NCBI RefSeq assembly: GCF_001468135.1
Contig: NZ_LNYU01000091.1
Location: forward strand, 768,798 to 803,811
Source of the DNA: Legionella santicrucis
GTDB lineage: Bacteria > Pseudomonadota > Gammaproteobacteria > Legionellales > Legionellaceae
Reading direction: 5' to 3'
DNA length: 35,014 nt
Below the pieces are notes generated by a model. The model was not told where the DNA came from. It searched no databases and was given only the letters and a program-made list of their open reading frames with translations. The translations under genes and the position numbers were made by a program. The stretch's first letter is position 1; the number at the start of each line of letters is the position of its first letter. Of the stretch, positions 18,369 through 26,148 are shown in pieces.

Positions 18369-18482
18369 TTAATCTTCCTTTTCGACTAATGCGTTGATAG
18401 CTCCACCAATGACAGTTTGTGATAAGAGATGAAAAGCTCGATAAATATTGGATTTACCATTTCAATTAGGACCCGTGCTCAC
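18369..18482 (-). pseudogene. Remnant of an AAA/RecF-like ATPase (Walker A fragment)
   Basis: Reading the minus strand from GTG 18482 gives STGPN-stop-NGKSNIYRAFHLLSQ then TVIGGAINALVEKED and a stop at 18369. GPNxxGKSN followed by (L/I)YRA(L/F).LL is the Walker A and first helix of predicted AAA-15/AAA-21 (RecF/SMC-like) ATPases, normally GPNGSGKSNLYRALRLL. A TGA at 18462-18464 interrupts the P-loop, and both the N-terminal strand and the rest of the protein are missing. It abuts the stop of the methyltransferase gene. The remaining 120 bp up to dnaE show nothing. Confidence 0.6.
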
Positions 18483-18483
18483 C

Positions 18484-19119
18484 TTAAGTTACTTCTTTTT
18501 TCGCTAAAATAACCTGATTTCCTGGCTGATCCATTTTATCAGAAAGGATAGAAAATCCTGTATTTAATATTCGTTGGCTGTTTTGCTGTGTAGGCTGACC
18601 ACTGTGATAAAAATATTCACCAAACATTTCCGATTCAATAGTACAATCATCAATGATTTTAAATTCATTTTCGATAGGATGGCTTGTGTCGGCAAAAGTT
18701 ATTAATAATAGTCCTTCAGGTTTTAGAAGATCATAAAATTTTTTTAAAACGGTTTCATGAAGGCTCGCATGGATATGAAATAGCATAAACCAACAAACGA
18801 TGGCATCAAATCGCATTTTTGTTGAAAAATCAAAGATATCAGCAATAAATAAGTTCTTTTCTGGAATAATTTGTTTGGCATATTCAATTTGTTTTGGAGA
18901 AATATCTAGACCATAAATAGGAAAACCATGATTTTTAAGATAGGCGGCAATTGGTTTTCCAGAACCACAACCAACATCTAAAATAGTAGCGCCAGAATGA
19001 AGTTGGGTAATCATCTCATCAATTGATGGTTGTTCAATATACCAATCCCTTTTCTCATGCCAAATTTTTGCAATGTTGTCGTACGCTTTTTTTATTTTAT
19101 TTGCAAATGAATTGCTCAT
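18484..19119 (-). CDS. SAM-dependent methyltransferase, class I
   Basis: Rossmann-fold methyltransferase of the Methyltransf_11/25 type, 211 residues. Motif I is TILDVGCGSGKP (about 45-56), followed by the acidic end of strand 2 in IYGLDISPKQIEYAK, and motif IV-like FDAIVCWFMLFHI with PEGLLLITFADTS after it. The substrate (small molecule, lipid or protein) cannot be read. It is downstream of the ExoD-family gene on the same strand, 39 bases apart, so co-transcription is plausible. Confidence 0.88.
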   Translation of the reverse strand: MSNSFANKIKKAYDNIAKIWHEKRDWYIEQPSIDEMITQLHSGATILDVGCGSGKPIAAYLKNHGFPIYGLDISPKQIEYAKQIIPEKNLFIADIFDFSTKMRFDAIVCWFMLFHIHASLHETVLKKFYDLLKPEGLLLITFADTSHPIENEFKIIDDCTIESEMFGEYFYHSGQPTQQNSQRILNTGFSILSDKMDQPGNQVILAKKEVT

Positions 19120-19158
19120 CTCAATTTCTATAAATTAGGTAAAAAATAAACCCTTCCT

Positions 19159-19761
19159 TCAAAGTGACTTAATCCAATGAAAACCTTTATAAATTATAAT
19201 AATGCTTGAATTTAAAGCATAAAACAAAATAAATATATAAATTATTATCAAAAAAGCGGCCATAATTAAAAAAATCCCATCTTTTTCTATTAATCCTATA
19301 GAAATCAAGATAATGGCAAAAGAAGTAATAAAATCTAGATAAGGAATTGGGATCATTAATAAAAAACTTAGAATAAATATAAAACCAACAAAAAAATATT
19401 TAATCCATTTGGAACTAAAAAGTAATGCCCTCTTTTTTATATATTTTTCTAGAAACACCACATACGGTACGATTTTTAATATTCCTTCATTAAAATCATG
19501 AGGTATTTGCCTATTTTTAAGTTTCATAGGCAGCCACATTTTATTTCGCCCCATTAAAATTTGAGCGGAAATTAAAGCGATAGAAAATCCAAATAGTATT
19601 GTAACTCCTGGAATAAAGGATATAGGGGTAATCGCAAGAAAAGCCAATAAAATAATCAAAAAAAGATTATCCTTTTGTTGAAATTTATTTAATAAATGAT
19701 TAAGAGTGATTTTTTTTGAATTTTTTGAAGCTAATTTTTTTAAGCGTATTGATATTTTCAT
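19159..19761 (-). CDS. ExoD-family integral membrane protein
   Basis: Membrane protein of 200 residues with about five or six hydrophobic segments. The first third matches the ExoD (exopolysaccharide synthesis) family: a charged N-terminus with LNHLLNKF, then LLAFLAITPISFIPGVTILF, the QILMGRNKMWLP block (family GRxxxWLP), and LEKYIKKRALL in place of the usual PR-rich loop. The role in the family is poorly defined (exopolysaccharide production, alkaline growth). The bases are very AT-rich even for this window. Confidence 0.78.
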   Translation of the reverse strand: MKISIRLKKLASKNSKKITLNHLLNKFQQKDNLFLIILLAFLAITPISFIPGVTILFGFSIALISAQILMGRNKMWLPMKLKNRQIPHDFNEGILKIVPYVVFLEKYIKKRALLFSSKWIKYFFVGFIFILSFLLMIPIPYLDFITSFAIILISIGLIEKDGIFLIMAAFLIIIYIFILFYALNSSIIIIYKGFHWIKSL

Positions 19762-19818
19762 TTAGATTTATTTTTTATTAGTCTTATTTAATCATCTTTC
19801 CATATGCTAAAACTCACG

Positions 19819-19880
19819 TTAAGTTAAGACGTCATCCCGAGTTTTACTCAGATGTCAGTTTGCGGATATACTTAACTTAA
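19819..19880. repeat. Inverted repeat TTAAGTTAAG...CTTAACTTAA
   Basis: A perfect 10-bp inverted repeat (19819-19828 and 19871-19880) flanks about 42 bp that includes GACGTCATCCCGAG. It lies in the 615-bp gap between the ExoD-family gene and the next gene and has the look of a small non-autonomous element or REP relative; a simple coincidence in AT-rich DNA is possible. From 19881 to 19991 I see no gene. Confidence 0.45.
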
Positions 19881-19991
19881 TAGCAGTGGATCCAGCCTAC
19901 TTAGAGTATCGTCCCTCTATTTAAGAAGGGCTATATGCAATAAATAAACACTAGTATAACAATTGAATAGCTGTTTCAGTAGATTTGATAC

Positions 19992-20330
19992 TCAGTTTTC
20001 TCCATTTAGTCTATCAACCAGTATCTTATTTGAAAACAGAACTTTTTGTATCTTTTCATGTAAAGGAAAATCATTTTTAATAAATATCGTCTCGTCCAAG
20101 TAAAGGAGTTTGCCCTATTGCCTCTTTAATTGCATTGGATTTACTCTGACTCCAAGAACTTTGGCATTACGCTCAATAATAGCACTCTCGTGCCCTTCAC
20201 TAATTGTTTCATTATTTGACAATAATTTTTTGTTTGACTAGCCGTGGCCCTCATCCCAAAAAACGCCATCAAAAAACGTAGAATAATGGCTGGAAGTAAT
20301 TATTGCTCCAGATAAATTACAAATAATCAT
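19992..20330 (-). pseudogene. Decayed gene of unknown function with several lesions
   Basis: On the minus strand from ATG 20330 the reading is MIICNLSGAIITSSHYS, then TFFDGVFWDEGHG, an in-frame TAG, then SNKKLLSNNETISEGHE and SAIIERNAKVLGV. After two frame changes it continues as KSNAIKEAIG, then LLYLDETIFIKNDFPLHE and KIQKVLFSNKILVDRLNGEN with a TGA at 19992-19994. The amino acid composition is protein-like across the breaks, which random AT-rich DNA would not give. At least one stop and two frameshifts mark it as dead. No family recognised; a sequencing error cannot explain all the lesions. Confidence 0.5.
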
Positions 20331-20368
20331 CTCAAATGAACTAAAATAAAACTATATGATTATTTTTT

Positions 20369-20389
20369 GATATCATTGATATCAGGAGG
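20369..20389 (+). promoter_or_regulatory. Palindrome GATATCATTGATATC abutting a strong ribosome site
   Basis: A perfect 6-bp inverted repeat with a 3-bp centre (20369-20383) directly precedes AGGAGG (20384-20389), five bases before ATG 20395. A protein or hairpin here would control access to the ribosome site. The ribosome site is the strongest in the window and fixes the start of the next gene. Confidence 0.45.
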
Positions 20390-20394
20390 AACAA

Positions 20395-21057
20395 ATGGGC
20401 CAAGGTAAAATTAAGGCGGGGCGAAGAGCCACCAGGATGAAGGAACAACAAAGCATTCCAGAACCAAAGAATGAATCATTTGGATCGTGGCTTTTAAAAA
20501 AAACTCAAATCGATGAAAAAAGTTTATTCAATTTAGCCACAAGTGCCATTAGCGCTGGATTTAATTATGCTGCTAATCAAACAATAAATGCTTTAAGTGA
20601 TGAAAAAACTTTATTCAATTTAACCACAAGTGCTGTTAGCGCGGGATTTACCTATGCTGTTAATCAAACAATAAATACTTTAAGTACTGAAAGTATCGTT
20701 CAGCATTTTGATAATATTTCTAACATGCAACAAGTTCATGATATATTTGAAGGAGAATCGAACTATAGTAAGCAACAGGAAAATATTGCAAATATAGGAA
20801 CCATGATCGGTGCCCAACTGTTTTTAATTGGTAAACAGATTTATGAGAATTATCCCTCTATTAAAGATAGCTTTATTACTAATAAGGTAGAAAAATCAGA
20901 AATACCCCCCTTAAAAATACAGACCTCAAATGCATCTCCATCTCAAGAAACCGACTTAAAAGCACGGTTGAACAAAGAAAAAACTGAACCAGCTGATCCA
21001 CCAGAAATTGCGGATGAGCTTTCTGAACAGATTGATTCTACGCCAAGAGCAAATTAG
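20395..21057 (+). CDS. Unknown 220-residue protein with a 29-residue tandem duplication
   Basis: No known family recognised. Residues 40-68 and 69-97 are two tandem copies of one unit, DEKSLFNLATSAISAGFNY... and DEKTLFNLTTSAVSAGFTY..., differing at about seven positions. Each looks like an amphipathic or membrane-seeking helix. A third weakly hydrophobic stretch (IGTMIGAQLFLIGKQIY) lies near 137-153. The last 60 residues are Pro/Glu/Lys-rich and disordered-looking. There is no signal peptide, and the N-terminus is basic. A strong AGGAGG ribosome site supports expression. Possible secreted substrate, but that is inference. Confidence 0.72.
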   Translation: MGQGKIKAGRRATRMKEQQSIPEPKNESFGSWLLKKTQIDEKSLFNLATSAISAGFNYAANQTINALSDEKTLFNLTTSAVSAGFTYAVNQTINTLSTESIVQHFDNISNMQQVHDIFEGESNYSKQQENIANIGTMIGAQLFLIGKQIYENYPSIKDSFITNKVEKSEIPPLKIQTSNASPSQETDLKARLNKEKTEPADPPEIADELSEQIDSTPRAN

Positions 21058-21094
21058 TGGCGAAAAATCTTTTGAGGCCAGATGATCCTGAATC

Positions 21095-21139
21095 CTGTTG
21101 AGCGAACGGTTGCCTTAGCAGTCAGCGTTCGCTCAACAG
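21095..21139. repeat. 14-bp perfect inverted repeat between convergent genes
   Basis: CTGTTGAGCGAACG (21095-21108) and CGTTCGCTCAACAG (21126-21139) form a perfect 14-bp stem with a 17-base loop. It lies between the convergent genes ending at 21057 and 21238 and is far more GC-rich than its surroundings. There is no T tract on either side, so if it ends transcripts it is not a standard intrinsic terminator. It could be a dispersed palindromic element. Confidence 0.6.
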
Positions 21140-21237
21140 CAAATCGATGTCAAAACAATTGGTATACTTATAAACTAAATCAAAAAATAAAATTCTAATG
21201 AACGCCAATATGGTATGCAATCAATGTTAAGTGCGTT

Positions 21238-22455
21238 TTACCACTCCAATTCCAATAATGTAATTAGTCCAGACCAATATTCAGTCCACTCAAAATTATA
21301 AGGATCATGTCCATCTTTTCTCCTTAATAAGACACCATTGTCCACTTTAAATAAAGGCGAAGTATGGTTTAGTTGCTCAACTTGTTTAAATAACGGCACT
21401 AACTTTAATTCACTAAAATCTTCAGGAAAGTTACCTGATTCAAAAGTATCATAAATACTATCCGCAGAACGCTGCATGGCTTGTAATAGAATAATACGCT
21501 GTAATTCAGCTTCTTCTTTAAAAAGATAGTTATCGCCATAGACAGTCCAAAAAGTACCCTCTTGATTCACCACATTTAAACCGAGTCGGTTGTCTTCATC
21601 ATGCATAAGATTAGCAAGCAGTAAATTCAGAATAGAAGGTAAAAAGACTTGTTTTTCTATTTCACGTCGAGGTGTTCGTATATGACCAGAAGCAAAAGAA
21701 TCACTCAAGTAATGATTTGCAAAAGCATTTTGAGCATATGCTAACTCCAGTAACTGCTCAGCATGAGTAATATTGCCTTTAATCTTTTGTTGATAGGCAA
21801 GCAAAGCTGTATCAAGAGCTACTTGATGCCCAACCTCGTAAGCAATTAATGAATCAGGCTGATAGTGATCAAAGTTAGCTTCCGAAATCTTTAAGTAATT
21901 GCCAAAAGGAATATAATCACTGATAAAACTGCCGCCACAAGTCAAGCGATTTAGCTTTTTATTAATTGCTGAACCATATTCTTTATAAAATTCCGAATCC
22001 GTCTTTCCTTGTGATCGCCAGTCCATTAGAAGTTGTGCAATCTGTTTCTGATATTGAATAAGATTTTCCGCTTGTGTGCGAGGGGTTTGGCAATTGTTTT
22101 TGTCTTTATCCCCTGCCAAAGCATAAAATTGGAGATTAAAACATTCTTTGCGTTTGTCTATAGTACACATTGAAATTGGATGTTGCGGATCACCAAATAA
22201 ATCTCCCGCTAACATTACGATTTGACCATAAGTAAGGATTAAACCATTAGGCAAATGCAACAACTTACCTGGATTACTATTATCAAAGCGGAGATTAATC
22301 TGATCACCAAAGTACTGGTGCTCAAAACCTGAAAAATTTTTCATGTGTCGTTCCAGCAATTGATTTATTAATTCTTGGGAAAAATCAGATGAATTAGCAT
22401 AAGAACTCTGAACTAGAGTTAATAGAATCATTAAAGCAGTAATAATCTTTTTCAT
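21238..22455 (-). CDS. Secreted zinc-type phospholipase C (PlcA/PlcB/PlcC group)
   Basis: Resembles the Legionella and Pseudomonas fluorescens-type phospholipases C, which are zinc enzymes hydrolysing phospholipid head groups. A signal peptide (residues 1-20, MKKIITALMILLTLVQSSYA) leads a mature enzyme of about 385 residues. The strongest signature is NHYLSDSFASGHIRTPR (247-263), preceded by FDHYQPDSLIAYEVGH (195-210) with histidines 197 and 210 as likely metal ligands; earlier conserved-looking parts are MLAGDLFGDP (81-90) and FYALAGDKDKN (110-120). Four cysteines near 97, 105, 122 and 173 may form disulfides. Export to the medium by type II secretion is known for relatives but not shown here. 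I do not choose between plcA, plcB and plcC. Confidence 0.75.
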   Translation of the reverse strand: MKKIITALMILLTLVQSSYANSSDFSQELINQLLERHMKNFSGFEHQYFGDQINLRFDNSNPGKLLHLPNGLILTYGQIVMLAGDLFGDPQHPISMCTIDKRKECFNLQFYALAGDKDKNNCQTPRTQAENLIQYQKQIAQLLMDWRSQGKTDSEFYKEYGSAINKKLNRLTCGGSFISDYIPFGNYLKISEANFDHYQPDSLIAYEVGHQVALDTALLAYQQKIKGNITHAEQLLELAYAQNAFANHYLSDSFASGHIRTPRREIEKQVFLPSILNLLLANLMHDEDNRLGLNVVNQEGTFWTVYGDNYLFKEEAELQRIILLQAMQRSADSIYDTFESGNFPEDFSELKLVPLFKQVEQLNHTSPLFKVDNGVLLRRKDGHDPYNFEWTEYWSGLITLLELEW

Positions 22456-22547
22456 TCAGTAATTCTCTATAAAGTTTAGTTTATAAATTTGAGGCTATGC
22501 ATTAAAAGTAAGGGCTAGAAAACATTGTAATTATAGGTAACACAATG

Positions 22548-22580
22548 AAAAACCAGCCAAAGTAAGCCTCTTCTTTGGCT
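22548..22580 (-). terminator. Intrinsic terminator, minus strand
   Basis: On the minus strand AGCCAAAG, a ten-base loop and CTTTGGCT form an 8-bp stem followed by GGTTTTT. It lies 38 bases after the stop of the orphan gene end at 22618, suggesting that this was once a complete transcription unit. Confidence 0.6.
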
Positions 22581-22617
22581 AGAATATACTACTATAAATG
22601 AAAAAAAATGAAGAATA

Positions 22618-22794
22618 TTATGATTTCGCTTTTTTACTATTGAGAAGAATGGATTGCCTTTTAGGTATTATCGAAGTGAGAGGTATTTCAGAGTTTTGAA
22701 GATTAGAAGCACTGACTGCAAAAAATCGATGTAAGCTTTGTTCAACATCCTCTTTTGTCGCTTGGAACTTATTAAAAAAGCCAATCAACTCTAT
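22618..22794 (-). pseudogene. Orphan 3' end of a minus-strand gene
   Basis: An open minus-strand frame of about 58 codons reads IELIGFFNKFQATKEDV, then EQSLHRFFAVSASNLQN, then SEIPLTSIIPKRQS and a short tail ILLNSKKAKS before TAA at 22618. A stop (TAA, 22795-22797) lies just upstream, and no ATG or ribosome site precedes it, so it looks like a truncated gene rather than a small one. It is followed by an intrinsic terminator. TTG at 22786 is the only possible start. From 22795 to 22940 I see only AT-rich sequence. Confidence 0.42.
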
Positions 22795-22942
22795 TTATAT
22801 GTCATATCAAATATTTTGATAATTAATTATTTGAAACGAATAAATCGTAAAATAGTTGGTGAAAAGTACCGAAATTTAACGCCTACTTACAAGTTAAGCT
22901 TACTAAAAATCATAATGTAGCAATAATTATTACCATTCGTGG

Positions 22943-22948
22943 TATAAT
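22943..22948 (+). promoter_or_regulatory. -10 box of the DEAD-box helicase gene
   Basis: A consensus TATAAT is preceded by GTGG. There is no good -35 at 16-18 bases upstream. It lies 82 bases before ATG 23030, leaving a 5' leader of about 75 bases rich in A. The ribosome site is AAAGGAAA near 23018. Confidence 0.4.
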
Positions 22949-23029
22949 TGCCAACGAAATAAGCATACTGAATAATAATATCAACACCAGTTTCTTCTTT
23001 CACAAATACAAATAAATAAAGGAAACAGC

Positions 23030-24298
23030 ATGAGTTTTAAATCTTTAGGTTTAATCGACCCCTTACTTCAATCTATTGATGAATTAGGCTACAAAGAACC
23101 CTCTTCAATTCAAACTCAAGCTATTCCAAAAGTATTATCAGGCAAAGATGTACTTGCTTCAGCGCAAACCGGAACCGGAAAAACTGCAAGTTTCGTGTTA
23201 CCTATTTTGCAAAAACTCAGCGCGACACCTCGAGCTAAAGGCAATAGAGCACGAGTACTCATTCTAACTCCAACACGTGAATTGGCCAGTCAAGTACACG
23301 AAAACATCATTCAATATGGACGTTATCTTTCACTTCGTTCGGCAGTGGTCTTTGGTGGAGTAAAAATTAATCCTCAAATGATGAAATTACGCTCTGGAGT
23401 AGAGATATTGGTTGCCACACCAGGACGTTTATTAGATTTACATCAGCAACGCGCCATACAATTTGATCAAATTGATACTTTGGTACTGGATGAAGCCGAT
23501 AGAATGCTCGATATGGGCTTCATTCATGACATGAGACGAATTATTAGTTACCTGCCTAAAAATCGACAAAATCTTATGTTCTCAGCCACTTTTACTGATG
23601 AAATCCGTAGTTTTGTAAAGACCATTCTTAATCAACCAATAGAAATTGATGTTACACCGCGAAATACAACGGCTGTTAAAATCAAACAAACGGTACATCC
23701 AGTTGATAAAAACCAAAAAGCAGCTTTACTCAGCCATCTGATTCATAGAAATAAATGGAACCAAGCTTTAGTATTTTCTAAGACAAAACATGGTGCTAAT
23801 AAATTGGTTAAGCAATTAGCTGAAGCACAAATTCATGCTGCAGCGATCCATGGTAATAAATCCCAATCCCAACGTACCAAAGCTTTAAATGATTTTAAAT
23901 CTGGGGAATTACATATTTTAGTGGCTACAGATATTGCTGCTCGAGGAATTGATATTGATCAATTGCCTTGTGTCATTAATTTTGATTTACCCCAAGTGGC
24001 TGAAGATTACGTTCATCGTATTGGTAGAACTGGACGTGCTGGTTCAATAGGATTAGCAATTTCACTAGTAAGTGCCGATGAGGTAAGTCAATTGCAGTCA
24101 ATAGAAAAATTGATTCAACACAAATTAAATCGTATTGAAATTGAAGATTTTGAACCCCAACATAATGTGCCTCAAACCAATATATCTTCTACAACTAAAA
24201 AATATTCTCAGGTAAAGAAAAAAACGACTTCAACTTATGCTAAGCCCCATAAAAAACCATTGGCTAGAGGTTCAAGAAATACTCGTTCTAAACCTTAA
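23030..24298 (+). CDS. rhlE: DEAD-box RNA helicase, RhlE type
   Basis: ATP-dependent RNA helicase acting on ribosome assembly or mRNA structure. All motifs are present: the Q motif [14 protein letters not shown], Walker [25 protein letters not shown], then in the second domain [33 protein letters not shown] and [10 protein letters not shown]. Length 422 with a short basic C-terminal tail (Lys, Thr, Arg-rich) is typical of RhlE. It stands alone with its own promoter. AT-rich species often carry several such helicases, so the exact paralogue (rhlE versus others) is less certain than the family. Confidence 0.9.
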   Translation: MSFKSLGLIDPLLQSIDELGYKEPSSIQTQAIPKVLSGKDVLASAQTGTGKTASFVLPILQKLSATPRAKGNRARVLILTPTRELASQVHENIIQYGRYLSLRSAVVFGGVKINPQMMKLRSGVEILVATPGRLLDLHQQRAIQFDQIDTLVLDEADRMLDMGFIHDMRRIISYLPKNRQNLMFSATFTDEIRSFVKTILNQPIEIDVTPRNTTAVKIKQTVHPVDKNQKAALLSHLIHRNKWNQALVFSKTKHGANKLVKQLAEAQIHAAAIHGNKSQSQRTKALNDFKSGELHILVATDIAARGIDIDQLPCVINFDLPQVAEDYVHRIGRTGRAGSIGLAISLVSADEVSQLQSIEKLIQHKLNRIEIEDFEPQHNVPQTNISSTTKKYSQVKKKTTSTYAKPHKKPLARGSRNTRSKP

Positions 24299-24407
24299 TG
24301 TCGTGTTTCCCCATAACAAAAGATAGGGTAAATGCAGCAGATGACGCACAGACACACAAAATAGAGAGAATAGCCTGCTATGGGGATTAGGTACACTTAC
24401 TTATAAA

Positions 24408-25667
24408 TTAGATAACCTTACTTTTTATGGGTAAATTATCGAGTTGTTGCTCTCTCTGTTTTTTATATTCTTGCCAGCCATTGTATGGTTTTTTATAAAA
24501 AACAATTCCAACAGTATCTCTAAAAATATAACCATTGCTTCTTGCCTCTCCATTACGAAGTGGTAATTTTATAGGATCGGTTACATCACAGCCCTGCTCT
24601 CCTTTTTCTTTGGCTTGTTGATATTGCAAAATGTGTTCGCTATTTACAATATGCGTTGCGGCCTTATTATAAGAAGATGCTTGTCTTTCTAAGGTATGCA
24701 TTACTGAGCGCTTGGATTGTGGTATTTCTTCTAAATTAGGATAACCGTCTGAAGTGTTCTCATAACCTAACGAGTTTTCAATTGCATTTAATTTAAAAGC
24801 AGATTTACAAAATTTTTCAATAATACATTGTGCAAGGTAAGGATAATTAGTGCTTGCTACAGTCATTAAATAGGAATGAAAAAAATAGGGATCCATTACA
24901 TAAATATAGGGTGAATTATGTTCAGCCGCATTGGTAATAGATGTTGGTATATGTCTTTTAAGTAAAGGATGGTCTTTCCTCATTTTAGCATTGTTTCCAA
25001 CAGCGACAGTATCAATCATTAAGTCCCAAGCAGGCAGATTTGTTTCAGTATTTTTTATTTTTGCAAAAATAGTTTTTAATTCAAGAATGCTTAATCCGCC
25101 TATATCAAGAATACCTTGCTCAACCGCACTAATAATTAAATTAAATTGTAAACGATGAGTTTCTTTGCCATGAAAAAATAAGGGGGATATCTTATTTTCT
25201 TCACTCCATAACTCGTTTCTTTCTAAAACCTCATCTGCTTCTAGTTTACTTATAAATCCAATAAAACTAGGTACTGGTCTTTGAGTTGGAGTTTCATGTA
25301 AATTTATTCCATACTTTTGTTCTTTATAAAGCAAAACCTTGCTTAGTAGATTATTTGTTTTATTTGTAGTGAGTTCTTCGTCCGGACTAGGCCATAAGAG
25401 ATCCATAAAACTGCAATATTGCTTCGGTTTCCTAAGCTCTAGCGCTTGCAACCCATTTCTATTGGAGTTCTCTAAATCCCACAAAAACTTGACTTCTTGC
25501 TCTAAGTTTTGCAAAGACTTTGCTATGAGTGATGCATCCGATAAAAAGACTGATATATTTGCTAAAATGCGTGCATGGTTAGGAAATTTCTTTCGATAGA
25601 ATTCAAGATATTCTTGGTAAAGTTCATTATTTTTTTCACCACCAGCAATATTAACTATATCTTGCAT
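24408..25667 (-). CDS. Unknown 419-residue protein, candidate Dot/Icm effector
   Basis: Cytoplasmic-looking protein with no signal peptide or membrane helix. PSFIGFISKLEADEVLERN (about 133-151) and SPLFFHGKETHRLQFNLII (161-179) look like conserved blocks of a Legionella-restricted family that I recall only vaguely and cannot name with certainty. A basic, Gln-rich tail ends EYKKQREQQLDNLPIKSKVI. The absence of neighbours in an operon fits an independently acquired effector-like gene. Catalytic residues cannot be proposed. Confidence 0.62.
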   Translation of the reverse strand: MQDIVNIAGGEKNNELYQEYLEFYRKKFPNHARILANISVFLSDASLIAKSLQNLEQEVKFLWDLENSNRNGLQALELRKPKQYCSFMDLLWPSPDEELTTNKTNNLLSKVLLYKEQKYGINLHETPTQRPVPSFIGFISKLEADEVLERNELWSEENKISPLFFHGKETHRLQFNLIISAVEQGILDIGGLSILELKTIFAKIKNTETNLPAWDLMIDTVAVGNNAKMRKDHPLLKRHIPTSITNAAEHNSPYIYVMDPYFFHSYLMTVASTNYPYLAQCIIEKFCKSAFKLNAIENSLGYENTSDGYPNLEEIPQSKRSVMHTLERQASSYNKAATHIVNSEHILQYQQAKEKGEQGCDVTDPIKLPLRNGEARSNGYIFRDTVGIVFYKKPYNGWQEYKKQREQQLDNLPIKSKVI

Positions 25668-25951
25668 GATAATTTACCTTTTGTTTTGTATTAAAATTAC
25701 ATTACGTATTAAGTCATAATTTGGGTATTGTCGAGTAAGCTAATTTAGTTATCTAGATCATCTTCTCTAACAGCTTGATTATTACTCATAACCTCATAAA
25801 TGATAATAAAATATTCATTAATTTAACTCTCTGTTACAAATAAAGACATATCTGGGTTCATAACAATAAAAGATCGAATTTTAATCATATTAACCAATAA
25901 TGGATTGATGAGAATTTATTAATGAACAAAAAATAAACAACTCGAGGTATA
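25668..25951. other. Intergenic AT-rich region, no gene seen
   Basis: This stretch separates the minus-strand unknown gene from the phenylalanine leader and would hold the promoter of the former. Many stops in all frames; no RNA gene or repeat recognised. Confidence 0.5.
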
Positions 25952-25979
25952 TTGACAAATGTTACTGCAATAGTGTAAC
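25952..25979 (+). promoter_or_regulatory. Promoter of the phenylalanine operon leader
   Basis: A perfect -35 TTGACA (25952-25957) is followed after 16 bases by TGTAAC (25974-25979), a four-of-six -10. Transcription would start near 25986, about 25 bases before the leader peptide ATG, as expected for an attenuator transcript. Predicted by eye only. Confidence 0.5.
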
Positions 25980-26010
25980 TTAAATGTACAGTTATTTTTT
26001 CTAAATATTC

Positions 26011-26121
26011 ATGTTCCATTCTACTAAAACCATCAAGTTAAATAAAAAAGCAGATTTGATACAAGTCTTTGCTGGCTTTTTTTATTTTAGCTTTTTTAGC
26101 CCGCAGCTGGGTGGTAGGTAG
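26011..26121 (+). CDS. Phenylalanine leader peptide (attenuator, PheL-like)
   Basis: A 36-codon frame whose residues 19-29 read VFAGFFYFSFF, followed by SPQLGGR and a TAG at 26119. Six Phe codons (all TTT) and one Tyr codon fall within eleven codons; another Phe is residue 2. E. coli PheL has the same logic with a Phe cluster just before its attenuator. The peptide lies between a promoter-like site and a terminator, directly upstream of DAHP synthase and the other Phe genes. Weak points: no clear Shine-Dalgarno before ATG 26011, and the TTT run also follows an imperfect hairpin (26050-26073), so it could be partly a terminator T tract. A shorter start at TTG 26056 is possible. Confidence 0.68.
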   Translation: MFHSTKTIKLNKKADLIQVFAGFFYFSFFSPQLGGR

Positions 26122-26148
26122 AGTTAACTAACACTCCAACCCCCAGCT
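26105..26148 (+). promoter_or_regulatory. Predicted antiterminator hairpin of the Phe attenuator
   Basis: AGCTGGG (26105-26111) pairs with CCCAGCT (26142-26148), extended by TGG with CCA across a three-base bulge. The left arm is inside the last codons of the leader peptide, so a ribosome that reaches the TAG at 26119 would cover it. The right arm overlaps the left arm of the terminator, so the two folds exclude each other. This is the classical 2:3 versus 3:4 arrangement. Confidence 0.6.

Noticed and set aside
21095..21139. Standard rho-independent terminator
   Set aside because: A strong stem but no T tract on either strand, so listed as an inverted repeat.
22738..22920. 60-codon plus-strand ORF before the helicase
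   Set aside because: No ribosome site, AT-driven composition, and it overlaps the better supported minus-strand gene end and terminator.
26050..26090. Simple intrinsic terminator upstream of the Phe operon
   Set aside because: The imperfect hairpin AGCAGATTTG...CAAGTCTTTGCT followed by T residues is real, but the TTT codons form a continuous frame with a stop placed exactly for attenuation. Kept as a caveat on the leader peptide, not as the main call.
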